Shown: positions 1-8,582 of the stretch, in pieces
Layout: every line of letters begins with the position of its first letter
How positions within the stretch are numbered: position 1 is the stretch's first letter
NCBI RefSeq assembly: GCF_016919725.2
Contig: NZ_JAJERH010000022.1
Coordinates: 1-56,875, forward strand
Length of the DNA stretch: 56,875 nucleotides
Direction: 5' to 3'
Origin: Virgibacillus sp. AGTR
Lineage (GTDB): Bacteria > Bacillota > Bacilli > Bacillales > Amphibacillaceae
Notes under the pieces: generated by a model
The model's database searches: none
Told to the model about the DNA's origin: nothing
Seen by the model: the letters and a program-made list of their open reading frames with translations, nothing else
Made by a program: the position numbers and the translations under genes

Positions 1-66
1 CTCAGAAATAGATAAAATATCGAGCACACTCTTTACAAACGAGTCAAAATGATATTGCTTAGCCAT
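1..66 (-). CDS. Partial CDS, unknown product, cut by the window edge
   Basis: A reading frame on the minus strand starts at ATG 66 and is still open at base 1. The visible 22 residues begin MAKQYHFDSFVKSVLDILSI. A good ribosome binding site (GGAGG) lies 7-8 bases upstream of the ATG. I do not recognise the family from so few residues. The repeat-like sequence just upstream suggests it could be a mobile-element gene, which is only a guess. Confidence 0.4.
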   Translation of the reverse strand, partial: MAKQYHFDSFVKSVLDILSISE

Positions 67-144
67 ACGTAATCCCTCCAAATTATTCCATTTATAATGT
101 CAGAATAACGAATAACTATTTGGTTTTTAAAATATCCTGCTTAA

Positions 145-185
145 CTTGACGGCTATGGGCCGTGCCCGCGGAAAGCGCGTATATT
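145..185. repeat. Short GC-rich repeat of the type dispersed in Bacillaceae
   Basis: The AT-rich intergenic region contains a GC-rich island whose minus strand reads CGCGCTTTCCGCGGGCACGG. A related core, CTTCCCGCGGGCA, recurs around 23370. Similar CTTTCCGCGGGCA strings are common intergenic repeats in Bacillaceae, which is recalled knowledge and not tested here. No open frame covers it. Confidence 0.3.
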
Positions 186-279
186 TTCACGGTGCGGCGA
201 TGATACTCCAATTGATAACATGATTATTCGTATTTTGAGTAAAGAAGTTGTGTTTTGTCTCAGCCTCTTTTTTCAAAAT

Positions 280-897
280 TTAAGCAAGATACGTACCCAT
301 CACTTTATTCACATAGTTACGTGTTTCAGTAAAAGGTGGAATACCTTGGTATTTATCAACATTTCCTGGTCCAGCATTGTATGCTGCCAGAGCTAATTCC
401 ACATTACCGTTATACCGACCAAGCATTTGACTTAAATACTTTGCACCACCATTAATGTTTTGTTCGGCATCAAATGGATTCGTTACCCCTAACCCCTTAG
501 CTGTAGTAGGCATCAACTGCATCAGTCCTTGTGCACCTGCACTACTACGTGCGCTAGGATTAAAGTTTGATTCGTTTTTAATGACTGAATATATTAGTTT
601 CTTATCTAGATTATATGTACCAGCTGCCTTTTCAATCAAATGGTCGATGGATGTATTGGTAGGAATGAGAGACGTATTTGTTGTAACAGCGCTGGTGGCT
701 GTATTTTTATTAGTATTGGACTTTTGTCGCAGGTCTGTACCTGCTTGTAATTGAGAAACTTGATCTAATTGATTTTGCAGCATTTGCTTGAATGCAAGGT
801 CTATCATTGGAGAATGATTAGAAATTGCATTTGAATTTGATGTTAGAATAGACATCGCTTGATATTGCATCATCTGTTGCAGCTCTCTAATCTCCAT
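280..897 (-). CDS. Lytic transglycosylase with SLT domain, CwlQ/YjbJ-like
   Basis: This is a soluble lytic murein transglycosylase that would cleave peptidoglycan glycan strands. The C-terminal ~110 residues carry the SLT fold signature: the catalytic glutamate in KNESNFNP, then SSAGAQGLMQLMP and the late AYNAGPGNV motif. The N-terminal ~80 residues are Gln/Asn/Thr-rich linker. ATG 903 has no space for a ribosome binding site. ATG 897 sits 8 bases after AAAGGGG and gives MEIRELQQMM, so I prefer 897 (205 aa). No signal peptide is visible, as in B. subtilis CwlQ. It is transcribed alone, in the same direction as the ABC operon upstream of it. Confidence 0.85.
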   Translation of the reverse strand: MEIRELQQMMQYQAMSILTSNSNAISNHSPMIDLAFKQMLQNQLDQVSQLQAGTDLRQKSNTNKNTATSAVTTNTSLIPTNTSIDHLIEKAAGTYNLDKKLIYSVIKNESNFNPSARSSAGAQGLMQLMPTTAKGLGVTNPFDAEQNINGGAKYLSQMLGRYNGNVELALAAYNAGPGNVDKYQGIPPFTETRNYVNKVMGTYLA

Positions 898-961
898 GGG
901 CATACCCCTTTCTTTTCTACTACTAGTTTACTATATTTACCAAGATAAGCAATAAAAATTT

Positions 962-1633
962 CTAGAAAACAAGGACATTTTTCCCGGCATTCTGTAACAA
1001 ATTTTTGTAGAAAGAGTCTTGCCCAATACAGATTATACGTGTACATAAGCTTTTTATTTCATCCATATCATGGGATATATATATGATTGTTTTCTCATCT
1101 TTTTTAGCTTGTTTTTCCATGTAACTCCCAATTTCCTTTTTTGATTTGAGATCAATTCCTACTGTTGGTTCATCGAGAAGAATAATAGTAGGGTCATGAA
1201 TGAGACTAATAGCCATATTTAATTTTCTTTTCATTCCACCTGAGAGTGTGTGAGCAGGTTCATTCCATTGATCTAATTTCATTTCTAAGCAAAGCTGCCG
1301 TAGTTCCTCTTCGGTTTTTTTTACCCAGGACAGCTTTTCGAAAAATAACATGTTTTCTCTGACAGTAAATTCATCCCAGATCGCTATTTCCTGAGGTACA
1401 TAGCCTATTTGTTTACGTATTTTCTTCCAATCTGAATTATATGATAAGTCGTTTAATGTTAACGTACCTGCGCTTGGCGTTTGTAATGTAGCGAGGATAC
1501 TCAATAGTGTGGATTTTCCAGCACCATTTTCACCAACCAAACCAATGATTTCACCTTTCTCTACTGAAAAGGTAAGATCTTTAAATATCTGCTTTTTATT
1601 ATAGTATTTTGTTAAATTATCGATATGAAGCAT
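962..1633 (-). CDS. ABC transporter ATP-binding protein
   Basis: This 223-residue protein is the nucleotide-binding subunit of an ABC exporter. It contains Walker A (GENGAGKST), signature LSGGMKRKL, Walker B (IILLDEPTVGID) and the switch histidine in SHDMD. It is short for the drug-exporter class and ends soon after the H-loop. Its start overlaps the end of the upstream permease by 17 bases, so translation is coupled. It is the last gene of the four-gene operon running from 5582 to 962. The substrate cannot be told from sequence; the family includes bacteriocin, antibiotic and lipid exporters. Confidence 0.85.
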   Translation of the reverse strand: MLHIDNLTKYYNKKQIFKDLTFSVEKGEIIGLVGENGAGKSTLLSILATLQTPSAGTLTLNDLSYNSDWKKIRKQIGYVPQEIAIWDEFTVRENMLFFEKLSWVKKTEEELRQLCLEMKLDQWNEPAHTLSGGMKRKLNMAISLIHDPTIILLDEPTVGIDLKSKKEIGSYMEKQAKKDEKTIIYISHDMDEIKSLCTRIICIGQDSFYKNLLQNAGKNVLVF

Positions 1634-2759
1634 AGGATTTCTCCTTTCGGATATACCAAATCATAATAAGTAGTAAAAAGGCATATAGCCAAAAGTTATT
1701 TAGTTCGTTGTTGAGAAATGGTGCTAGCGGATTTAACCATTTCATTATTGGGAATTGGTTAACGATTCCATCTGCAGGAATAATTGCGCCACTTATAATG
1801 GCTGTTAATAATGTAATAATAAAGGCTATTCCATAATAAGTAGTACGATTTCTCATATTAGCTGCTAATAAGAAAGTACCGGTGACAAGCATTAACCGAA
1901 AGGACATCATTGATCCAAGTTTGCTTAGGCTAATTGGCTGATCTAGTAAAAAGTGAAATACAAGTAAAGTAATGATATCACTTATAAAAAACAAACCACC
2001 GTATAGCAGAGTGTTCCACAAACAATAGGACGTAAATGAAAAACGGATAAATGGAAAACGGGTTTGCATGGATTGCCGTTTTTCTTTAATGACCCAATCA
2101 AATAGAAATAACGTTGACAATAAAGCGAAAATAGCCCATAACCCCCACTTATTCCAGGATGGGAGGGAGTTGTTTGTTTGCTCCTCATTGTCATTTTCAA
2201 ATGTGAATGTCGTTCGGAGCAAATTTTGATCACGTTCAATATCCTTACTCTTTTCACTTATTTCCTCCATTGTCCATGTGTTTTCTAGCTCATATTGTTT
2301 ACTTAGTTGCTGTACAGTAAACGCCGTTTTCATTCTACTAGTTTCTTCTTGAACATAGGAAGCAACCATTTCTGAAACAGGTGTATAGGCAAATGATAAA
2401 TCAGATTGATAACTTTTCACTAATCCATTTCTACTGCCTTTTTTTATTTGGTCTTGATAGCCTTCTCTAATAATAAAAACACTATCTAGTTCATGCTTTT
2501 CTAATTGACGTAATGCCTGCTCTTCTTCCAGTATATCTAAACGTATAAGCGGAGATTGATCTAGTTTATCAGCAAGATTTAATGCTAACTCAGTTTTTTC
2601 TTCTAAAACTATCCCAACTGGAATTTGACTGTCTTTCTGTAGACCATTCATTAACTGAGTGAAGCCTATAATAGCTATAATCGGGAGTAGTAACCAAAAC
2701 AATAACGGTATGATTTGGTGTTTCCAATGGAGGAGTCGGCTGTGTAATATAGCTCTCAT
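1617..2759 (-). CDS. ABC-2 type permease
   Basis: This 380-residue membrane protein has one N-terminal transmembrane helix (PLLFWLLLPIIAIIGFTQ), an extracellular domain of about 180 residues and a cluster of about five C-terminal helices. That is the usual plan of ABC-2 (NodJ/YhgE-like) permeases. It overlaps the upstream permease by 4 bases and the ATPase gene by 17. The two permeases share the same layout and are likely to form a heterodimer with the ATPase encoded next. The start at 2759 has GGAG 9 bases upstream, inside the preceding gene. Confidence 0.8.
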   Translation of the reverse strand: MRAILHSRLLHWKHQIIPLLFWLLLPIIAIIGFTQLMNGLQKDSQIPVGIVLEEKTELALNLADKLDQSPLIRLDILEEEQALRQLEKHELDSVFIIREGYQDQIKKGSRNGLVKSYQSDLSFAYTPVSEMVASYVQEETSRMKTAFTVQQLSKQYELENTWTMEEISEKSKDIERDQNLLRTTFTFENDNEEQTNNSLPSWNKWGLWAIFALLSTLFLFDWVIKEKRQSMQTRFPFIRFSFTSYCLWNTLLYGGLFFISDIITLLVFHFLLDQPISLSKLGSMMSFRLMLVTGTFLLAANMRNRTTYYGIAFIITLLTAIISGAIIPADGIVNQFPIMKWLNPLAPFLNNELNNFWLYAFLLLIMIWYIRKEKSYASYR

Positions 2760-3979
2760 TTGAATATCCGCTCCTTCACATTTGAGATAACTAGTAATAT
2801 AAATAAACTAGTAAGAACCATTCCTCCTAAGGGAATAAAGTCAGAGTAAGAACGACCATTAAGGATAATTTCTTGTAGCCAATAGAATGTTTCCGAAGAA
2901 AAAATATAGGCTAAGAGTTCCTGTAACCTAAAAGGTAAATATATAACAGGTATGATAGCTCCGCTTAATAAAAGGAAAATACCTGTATAAAGAGAATACA
3001 CAAGCAATTGGAGTCGCTGTGATGGCACCATAACCTCTAATATAGCTATCCCTAACAGAAAAGCAAAGCAATATAAACCAGTAATACTGCCAATTCTAAT
3101 TGCATCTGATAGTACAATTTCCCAGTTCATGAAGGACTGTATAATAAAAAAGAGCATCATAGCAAGTATAAAGGTAAGGAAGAGCGTTATAAATATTTTT
3201 GCGATGATTTGCTGCAATTCATGAACACCATATAGCTTCATTCGTTGCTTTAAAGTATTCGTGTCTTTTTTGTATAAAAAGTTATAAATGATAAGTAACC
3301 ATAAGGTGATAATTACAAACCATCCAGCCATCGCATAATAAGATACTGGATTAGCCGTTGCTTGATTCGTTATTTCGTTTTTATCAATAATCCGTGTTCT
3401 GCCGATTGTGTAAAAAACAAACTCCTTAAACTGTTCAAAGATGAAATCATTTCTTTTTTCATCATCCATGCCTAATTCTTTTGCATAATGATTAATCGTA
3501 AGGACATTTGCCTGAGAAGCACGAATATGTCTAGTTACACTCTCCACGAATTCTTTTATCATTTGACTTTGTGCAGGTTGATGTGGATTGCCAATAATAG
3601 GTAGTTCCACTGAATGTCCTTGGTAAAGATCATTAGTAAAATCGTTAGGGAAAACAATATATGTACTTAATAGGTTATTTTGAATTTTTTTCTTAGCTAC
3701 TTGCTCTTCCATGGTATTTAGTTGAATATAGGAACTTAATTGTGATGTATCGTCTAATAGGTCAGCAATCATTTTGGTTTCTTTTGATCGATCCAAATCA
3801 ACTAAACCAACCCTAATCGGGTTTGCTTCATCAGGAGTAAAAAAGGTGATAATGATCCAAAGAATTAGTCCAACGATTATAAAAGGAAGAAGCAAAAGAA
3901 GAGGAAGTGATAGCCACTTCCTCTGGAGTTGTATAACATTGTTTTTTGAAAATAATAAAACTATACGTATGAAATGCAT
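2756..3979 (-). CDS. ABC-2 type permease, second subunit
   Basis: This 407-residue protein has the same topology as its downstream partner: an N-terminal helix (LLLLPFIIVGLILWIIITFF), a large outside loop and five to six helices near the C-terminus. The sequence VGLVDLDRSKET after helix 1 matches the VGIVLEEKTE position of the other permease, so the two are probably ancient paralogs. The gene lies 37 bases after the DUF6583 gene and overlaps the next permease by 4 bases (ATGA). The ribosome binding site is weak. Confidence 0.8.
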   Translation of the reverse strand: MHFIRIVLLFSKNNVIQLQRKWLSLPLLLLLPFIIVGLILWIIITFFTPDEANPIRVGLVDLDRSKETKMIADLLDDTSQLSSYIQLNTMEEQVAKKKIQNNLLSTYIVFPNDFTNDLYQGHSVELPIIGNPHQPAQSQMIKEFVESVTRHIRASQANVLTINHYAKELGMDDEKRNDFIFEQFKEFVFYTIGRTRIIDKNEITNQATANPVSYYAMAGWFVIITLWLLIIYNFLYKKDTNTLKQRMKLYGVHELQQIIAKIFITLFLTFILAMMLFFIIQSFMNWEIVLSDAIRIGSITGLYCFAFLLGIAILEVMVPSQRLQLLVYSLYTGIFLLLSGAIIPVIYLPFRLQELLAYIFSSETFYWLQEIILNGRSYSDFIPLGGMVLTSLFILLVISNVKERIFK

Positions 3980-4016
3980 GGTGGCACTTCCATTTCTTTT
4001 CTAAATTTCTAAACTT

Positions 4017-5582
4017 CTAGAATCCTGTACCGCCGCCTTCGGATAACATTCCGAATAACCATTGCTGGAATTTAGGCGTCACTTCCATTTCGAAGTATTG
4101 TCTTAACTCATCTGCTTTCATTTTGCCTAGATCTTTCACGTTATCACCTTCTGGGATATCAACGCTATCAACTGTTTTACCACTTACTTTCGCGTTTAAG
4201 GTAAACATGTCTTGATTAACCGCAGGGCTTTCTACAGAAAAATTATGCTCTGAATTCATTGTGTCTTTCTTGTATGTGGAAGAACCGTTCCAAATTAAAC
4301 TTCCACCGCCACTAGTAGGTTCTTCAAGTGTAAATGTTCGTTCAAAATCTCGTTTATTGTCTTTTAATGTTTCAGTGCCTTCGTATTTGAGTTTCGTATC
4401 TTCAATTGTTAGAGTAATAGAATCTGATGCTTTGTTATCCTTCCAAGCTAAATCTCCAGCGATATTCAGTTTTCCTTCTCCTAGAGAATCTTTATATGCT
4501 AAATCATAATTAAAGCTTTGTTTTTCGTCCTTTAGCAGTTGTGTACCTTTTACTGTAAATGTTACAAGTTCATCCTTGTTCGGCCCCATTTTGATACTTA
4601 CATCTCGTTGAGCGATAACATCATCATGAATCCAAATGGTTGAATTTAAACCATCAGGAATTTGGAAATCCTTAAGCCCGTTTTTGGCTTCAGAAATACC
4701 TGATTCAAAATCAGAAATCATCTGTTCAAATTCGCTATCGACAGCAGTTCCACCGAGTTGTTGAAACGCCATTTGTTCACGAAGTAATTCTTTTACCTTT
4801 TCATCTTTTTCGAGCTTGTCAAGAACTTTGTTTAAAATATTCTTTACCTTTTCTTCTGTAATATGCATCGTGACTTTTTCCGTATCTAATGATTCATTGT
4901 GTACTTTAATAGATTCTTTTTTACTTTCAAATGCATCATCAGGAATTTCATCATAAATCATCTCTGCGTATTCTTTTTTAAAGTATTCTAAATCTTCTTC
5001 TGTCAACGTACCTTCAAACATAGATTCTAAATCGATTGATTCTTCACCGGTAAATGTTGCTGGATCCAATTCATGAAGTAGGGTACCAAAATCATCACCG
5101 TTTAATGAAATAAGTTCTTCAATGAACGGAAGACCTAGCATGAGTTTATCCGCTGTCATGTAGAAATCTACGCCATCAATCTTCATGCCACCAATATCTG
5201 CATTTACTTTTGCTGACATTTCTTTATTTTTCATATCTGTAGCACTTGTTATAGATATTGTTGAATTATTAATTAGCTGGGCGGGATCCATTTGACCATA
5301 ACCAACACTTCCACTTGGAAGGTTGTACTCAGCTGATAAATCAACAGTAGATTCTGTTGGATTTTCCTTTGATTGTTCGACCCATTTTAGCTCTGGCTCA
5401 TAACGTTCTTCGATTTTTTCACTCAATTTTTCAATTGAGTTCTTCTCTGCTAAGAAATATTGCTCCTTCCCTGATAGATTTGTTACTACGAAGGCTGCAA
5501 TACTTCCTCCAACAACTAGCAATACTGCAACAACAATTGCTATTATTTTTGGCATTTTACTTTTTTGTTGTGCTTCACCCAT
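4017..5582 (-). CDS. DUF6583-type membrane-anchored protein
   Basis: A 521-residue protein with a single N-terminal membrane anchor (IIAIVVAVLLVVGGSIAAFV, about residues 11-30) and a long acidic, Lys/Glu/Asp-rich outside domain. It begins MGEAQQKSKMPK. I recognise it as the DUF6583 family of Firmicutes, whose function is unknown. As first gene of an operon with two ABC-2 permeases and an ATPase, it may be an extracytoplasmic partner or sensor of the exporter, which is inference. The start has GAGGGG 9 bases upstream. Repeated beta-rich segments (for example LNIAGDLAWKDNKASDS) suggest a beta-sandwich. Confidence 0.65.
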   Translation of the reverse strand: MGEAQQKSKMPKIIAIVVAVLLVVGGSIAAFVVTNLSGKEQYFLAEKNSIEKLSEKIEERYEPELKWVEQSKENPTESTVDLSAEYNLPSGSVGYGQMDPAQLINNSTISITSATDMKNKEMSAKVNADIGGMKIDGVDFYMTADKLMLGLPFIEELISLNGDDFGTLLHELDPATFTGEESIDLESMFEGTLTEEDLEYFKKEYAEMIYDEIPDDAFESKKESIKVHNESLDTEKVTMHITEEKVKNILNKVLDKLEKDEKVKELLREQMAFQQLGGTAVDSEFEQMISDFESGISEAKNGLKDFQIPDGLNSTIWIHDDVIAQRDVSIKMGPNKDELVTFTVKGTQLLKDEKQSFNYDLAYKDSLGEGKLNIAGDLAWKDNKASDSITLTIEDTKLKYEGTETLKDNKRDFERTFTLEEPTSGGGSLIWNGSSTYKKDTMNSEHNFSVESPAVNQDMFTLNAKVSGKTVDSVDIPEGDNVKDLGKMKADELRQYFEMEVTPKFQQWLFGMLSEGGGTGF

Positions 5583-6021
5583 AAAATATTTCCCCTCTCT
5601 GTATCATACTCCATAATTATATGTATTATTAAACAATCAAAAGGATAACTATGGAAGTATCTGCATTGTTTATATCACTTAATAAAAATGTAGTCAAATT
5701 GTTCCATCCCTACATTTTAAAGCCTACGTAAATCAAGTATGAATTTATCTTGAAACCAAAATAAATTTTAGGTAAAAAGACCTAATTGAATGCGCTTCCT
5801 TATTAAAAAACAACGCGAATCTTGCTCTTAAATTCACTTGTTAATTTTTATGTAGGTAATAATAACTATTTTTTATTTTTTTAAAACGATCTTTATGTAT
5901 GAATTATTGTGATTTTATTTAAACAATAGTGAGAATAAAATATGCTTATATCTGAGCATATAACAACTGATTTTGGCGGGGGTATCAAAAGCAGTAATCA
6001 TTAAGAAGACGGAATTATGGA
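5583..6021. other. Intergenic region, no gene seen
   Basis: About 440 AT-rich bases lie between the divergently placed DUF6583 operon start and the end of sspI. No frame with a ribosome binding site was found. A small hairpin (ATATGCT ... AGCATAT) lies at 5940-5961. The promoter of the ABC operon must lie near 5590-5700, but I see no clear consensus. Confidence 0.4.
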
Positions 6022-6060
6022 CGGAAAAAGAGGGGAAGAATTTAGGCTCTTCTCCTCTTT
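6022..6060 (-). terminator. Rho-independent terminator of sspI
   Basis: On the minus strand a 13-bp stem (AAAGAGGAGAAGA with TCTTCCCCTCTTT, one G-T pair) runs into a T tract just after the sspI stop codon. Confidence 0.75.
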
Positions 6061-6071
6061 ACTGTTTCTCA

Positions 6072-6293
6072 TTAATTATTTGCTACTTCTTTAACACCTT
6101 GTTCTAGCGCTTCAATCATTTCCTGCTTATCCTGTTCATCGGAGTGTTTCCAAATTAGTTCAAAAAGTACCCCTAAACCAGGGAGCATTTTTTCTTCTCC
6201 ATTTTGAATCGCATCTACGATAGTTGCTTCTAATTGCTCCTGATCATTGGAGGAAATATTTGACAATATTGCTTTTCTTAAATTTAAATCCAT
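6072..6293 (-). CDS. sspI: Small acid-soluble spore protein SspI
   Basis: The 73-residue product ([20 protein letters not shown]...) matches the minor spore protein SspI, about 71 aa in B. subtilis, packed in the spore core and made in the forespore. The conserved [13 protein letters not shown] stretch is diagnostic. The gene is monocistronic, divergent from the rRNA methyltransferase gene and followed by its own terminator. Its presence marks the organism as a spore former. Confidence 0.9.
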   Translation of the reverse strand: MDLNLRKAILSNISSNDQEQLEATIVDAIQNGEEKMLPGLGVLFELIWKHSDEQDKQEMIEALEQGVKEVANN

Positions 6294-6421
6294 TGTTTCA
6301 CCTCTTTATTGTTGTATATTAAAATGCTGAGTTAATAAACTTGTTGTAGTGCCTAGTTTGACCTATATCCATAGAAATATGTATGATATGATAGAACAAT
6401 TAAAAGTGAGGAATGATGAAC

Positions 6422-7159
6422 ATGTTAACTTCTGTTAAGAATGGTAAGGTAAAAGCATGGAAAAAGCTACATAGACGAAAAGAACGAAAAAATGAAGGTG
6501 TATTCTTAATAGAAGGTTTTCACTTAGTAGAAGAGGCCTGGAATAGTGAATGGGAAGTTATTGAAGTTATCATTCAAGAAGGTATTGCTACGCCAGATTG
6601 GTGTGAAGCAGTTTTAGTAACTGAAGTAAGTGAAACTGTATTTTCCTATATTTCACAAACAAATTCACCTCAAGGAATTGCGGCCGTAGTCAAAATCAAA
6701 AACGTAACAGATGTTTTTGATTATCCTGTACTTTTAATTGACTCACTTCAAGACCCAGGCAACTTAGGAACGATTATCCGTACTGCTGATGCAGCGGGTT
6801 TTTCAGGAATTATTCTTGGTGATGATACGGTGGATGTGTTTAACGATAAAGTAATTCGTGCTACACAAGGGTCATTATTTCATATACCAATTATACAAGC
6901 TAATTTGTTAGAGCAAGTGGAGCAGTTACAGCAGGATGGTGCCGAGGTATGGGCAACTGCCTTACAGGATGCTGAAGTTTATTCGAAGGTAAAGCCTAAA
7001 GAAAAACTTGCATTGATCGTAGGGAATGAGGGAAACGGGGTTAAGCAAGAACTTAGAGAAAATGCGGACAAAATTGTAACAATTCCTATCTATGGTAAGG
7101 CTGAGTCGTTAAATGTAAGCATAGCTACAGGAATTTTAATGTACTACATAAAGGTATAG
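6422..7159 (+). CDS. rlmP: TrmH-family (SpoU) 23S rRNA 2'-O-methyltransferase, YsgA/RlmP-like
   Basis: The protein (about 245 aa) has an N-terminal substrate-binding region followed by the SPOUT catalytic domain. The knot motifs are visible: LQDPGNLGTIIRTADAAGF (motif 1), LIVGNEGNGV (motif 2) and IPIYGKAESLNVSIATGIL (motif 3). B. subtilis YsgA, in the same place before pheS, methylates a guanosine of 23S rRNA. In-frame ATGs lie at 6413, 6416 and 6422. The Shine-Dalgarno GTGAGG ends directly before 6413, so 6422 has the right spacing. Confidence 0.85.
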   Translation: MLTSVKNGKVKAWKKLHRRKERKNEGVFLIEGFHLVEEAWNSEWEVIEVIIQEGIATPDWCEAVLVTEVSETVFSYISQTNSPQGIAAVVKIKNVTDVFDYPVLLIDSLQDPGNLGTIIRTADAAGFSGIILGDDTVDVFNDKVIRATQGSLFHIPIIQANLLEQVEQLQQDGAEVWATALQDAEVYSKVKPKEKLALIVGNEGNGVKQELRENADKIVTIPIYGKAESLNVSIATGILMYYIKV

Positions 7160-7161
7160 TC

Positions 7162-7190
7162 TTGCACACTTTATGTAATTTCTCTATAAT
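7162..7190 (+). promoter_or_regulatory. Promoter of the pheST operon
   Basis: TTGCAC and TATAAT are separated by 17 bases. The transcript would start near 7197, just before the T-box leader. Confidence 0.65.
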
Positions 7191-7200
7191 ATAAATACAA

Positions 7201-7465
7201 TAATATGAAAAGCGTTGAAGGAGCCAGATTTCTATTGCAATATACGATATAAGGGAGAAATGCCAATAGACTGAAAGCATTTTATCGTATAAATAGTTAT
7301 CTATTCACTCTGGAGCAGATACTTGGACCTTGTAAAGCAAGTAAAGGTATTCCGGGAATATCCGTTATCATGATTGAGTTGAGCACATTCTGAAAATGCT
7401 TGTGTTAACTAGGGTGGTACCGCGAAATAAAGCCTCGTCCCTTGTTGGGATGGGGTTTTTTATAT
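7201..7465 (+). promoter_or_regulatory. T-box leader (phenylalanine) controlling pheST
   Basis: The conserved T-box sequence AGGGTGGTACCGCG lies at 7411-7424. A GC-rich terminator hairpin (GCCTCGTCCC...GGGATGGGG and a T run) follows at 7432-7462. A probable specifier codon TTC (Phe) is at 7304-7306, on the 3' side of a stem formed by CCAGA (near 7224) and TCTGG (near 7308), followed by A as is usual. Uncharged tRNA-Phe would stabilise the antiterminator and allow pheST transcription. The specifier assignment is inference; the T-box call is secure. Confidence 0.88.
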
Positions 7466-7532
7466 GGTCATTCCATGGTGGTAAATACGGTTGCTAATCA
7501 AGGTTTAATTATAAAGGAGGCAGGAATAGAAA

Positions 7533-8567
7533 ATGAAAGATCAATTGGCATCAATTGAAAGAGAAGCACTTAATAAGATTGCAGACGCAGAAAGTATGAA
7601 AGAGCTACAAGAGATTAAAGTCGCCTATTTGGGTAAAAAAGGTTCCTTAACCAGTGTACTTCGTGGGATGGGAAAGTTATCAAAGGAAGAACGTCCGGTT
7701 ATTGGCGAATTTGCCAACCGTGTACGGGAAAACATCACAACTTCCTTAGATGAAAAAACAGAAAGTCTAGAGCAAATGGCATTGGAGAAGCAATTAGAAA
7801 AGGAAACGATTGATGTTACACTCCCTGGCCGCCCAATCAAAGTTGGAGGACCACATTTACTCACGAAAATAATTGAGGAGATCGAAGATTTATTCATTGG
7901 AATGGGATTTGAGGTACGTGAGGGACCTGAAGTCGAAACTGATTTTTATAATTTTGAATCCTTAAATTTACCGAAGAATCATCCTGCGAGAGATATGCAA
8001 GATACCTTTTTCATTTCAAAAGAACTGCTAATGCGTACGCAAACGTCACCTGTTCAAGCACGTACAATGCGAGCGTATGGAGGCGATAAGCCTGTGAAGA
8101 TGATATCACCAGGGAAGGTATACCGACGTGATACAGATGATGCCACGCATTCCCATCAATTCACACAAATTGAAGGATTATATATTGATAAGAACGTACG
8201 AATGAGTGACCTAAAAGGTACGTTAGATACATTTGCAAAAAAAATATACGGAAAGGATCGTGAAATTCGATTACGACCAAGCTTTTTCCCGTTTACAGAG
8301 CCGTCTGTAGAAATGGATATCTCTTGTAAGGTTTGTGACGGGAAAGGCTGTTCAGTTTGTAAAGGGTCAGGCTGGATTGAAATTTTAGGTGCTGGTATGG
8401 TTCATCCTAACGTCCTTTCCATGGCGGGGTACGATCCTGATGTTTATAGTGGATTTGCATTTGGCATGGGGCCGGAAAGAATAGCCATGCTTAAATATGG
8501 TGTTAATGATATACGACAGTTCTATACAAACGACATTCGATTTTTAAAACAGTATCATAAAGCATAG
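7533..8567 (+). CDS. pheS: Phenylalanyl-tRNA synthetase alpha subunit
   Basis: This 344-residue class II aminoacyl-tRNA synthetase subunit forms an alpha2-beta2 enzyme with PheT and charges tRNA-Phe. Visible motifs are the N-terminal coiled-coil arm, motif 2 ([21 protein letters not shown]), the Phe-binding region [11 protein letters not shown] and motif 3 ([14 protein letters not shown]). A four-cysteine knuckle ([17 protein letters not shown]) is also present. AAAGGAGG precedes the ATG. pheT follows after 15 bases, and the T-box upstream regulates both. Confidence 0.96.
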   Translation: MKDQLASIEREALNKIADAESMKELQEIKVAYLGKKGSLTSVLRGMGKLSKEERPVIGEFANRVRENITTSLDEKTESLEQMALEKQLEKETIDVTLPGRPIKVGGPHLLTKIIEEIEDLFIGMGFEVREGPEVETDFYNFESLNLPKNHPARDMQDTFFISKELLMRTQTSPVQARTMRAYGGDKPVKMISPGKVYRRDTDDATHSHQFTQIEGLYIDKNVRMSDLKGTLDTFAKKIYGKDREIRLRPSFFPFTEPSVEMDISCKVCDGKGCSVCKGSGWIEILGAGMVHPNVLSMAGYDPDVYSGFAFGMGPERIAMLKYGVNDIRQFYTNDIRFLKQYHKA

Positions 8568-8582
8568 GGAGGAAGTGAAATC

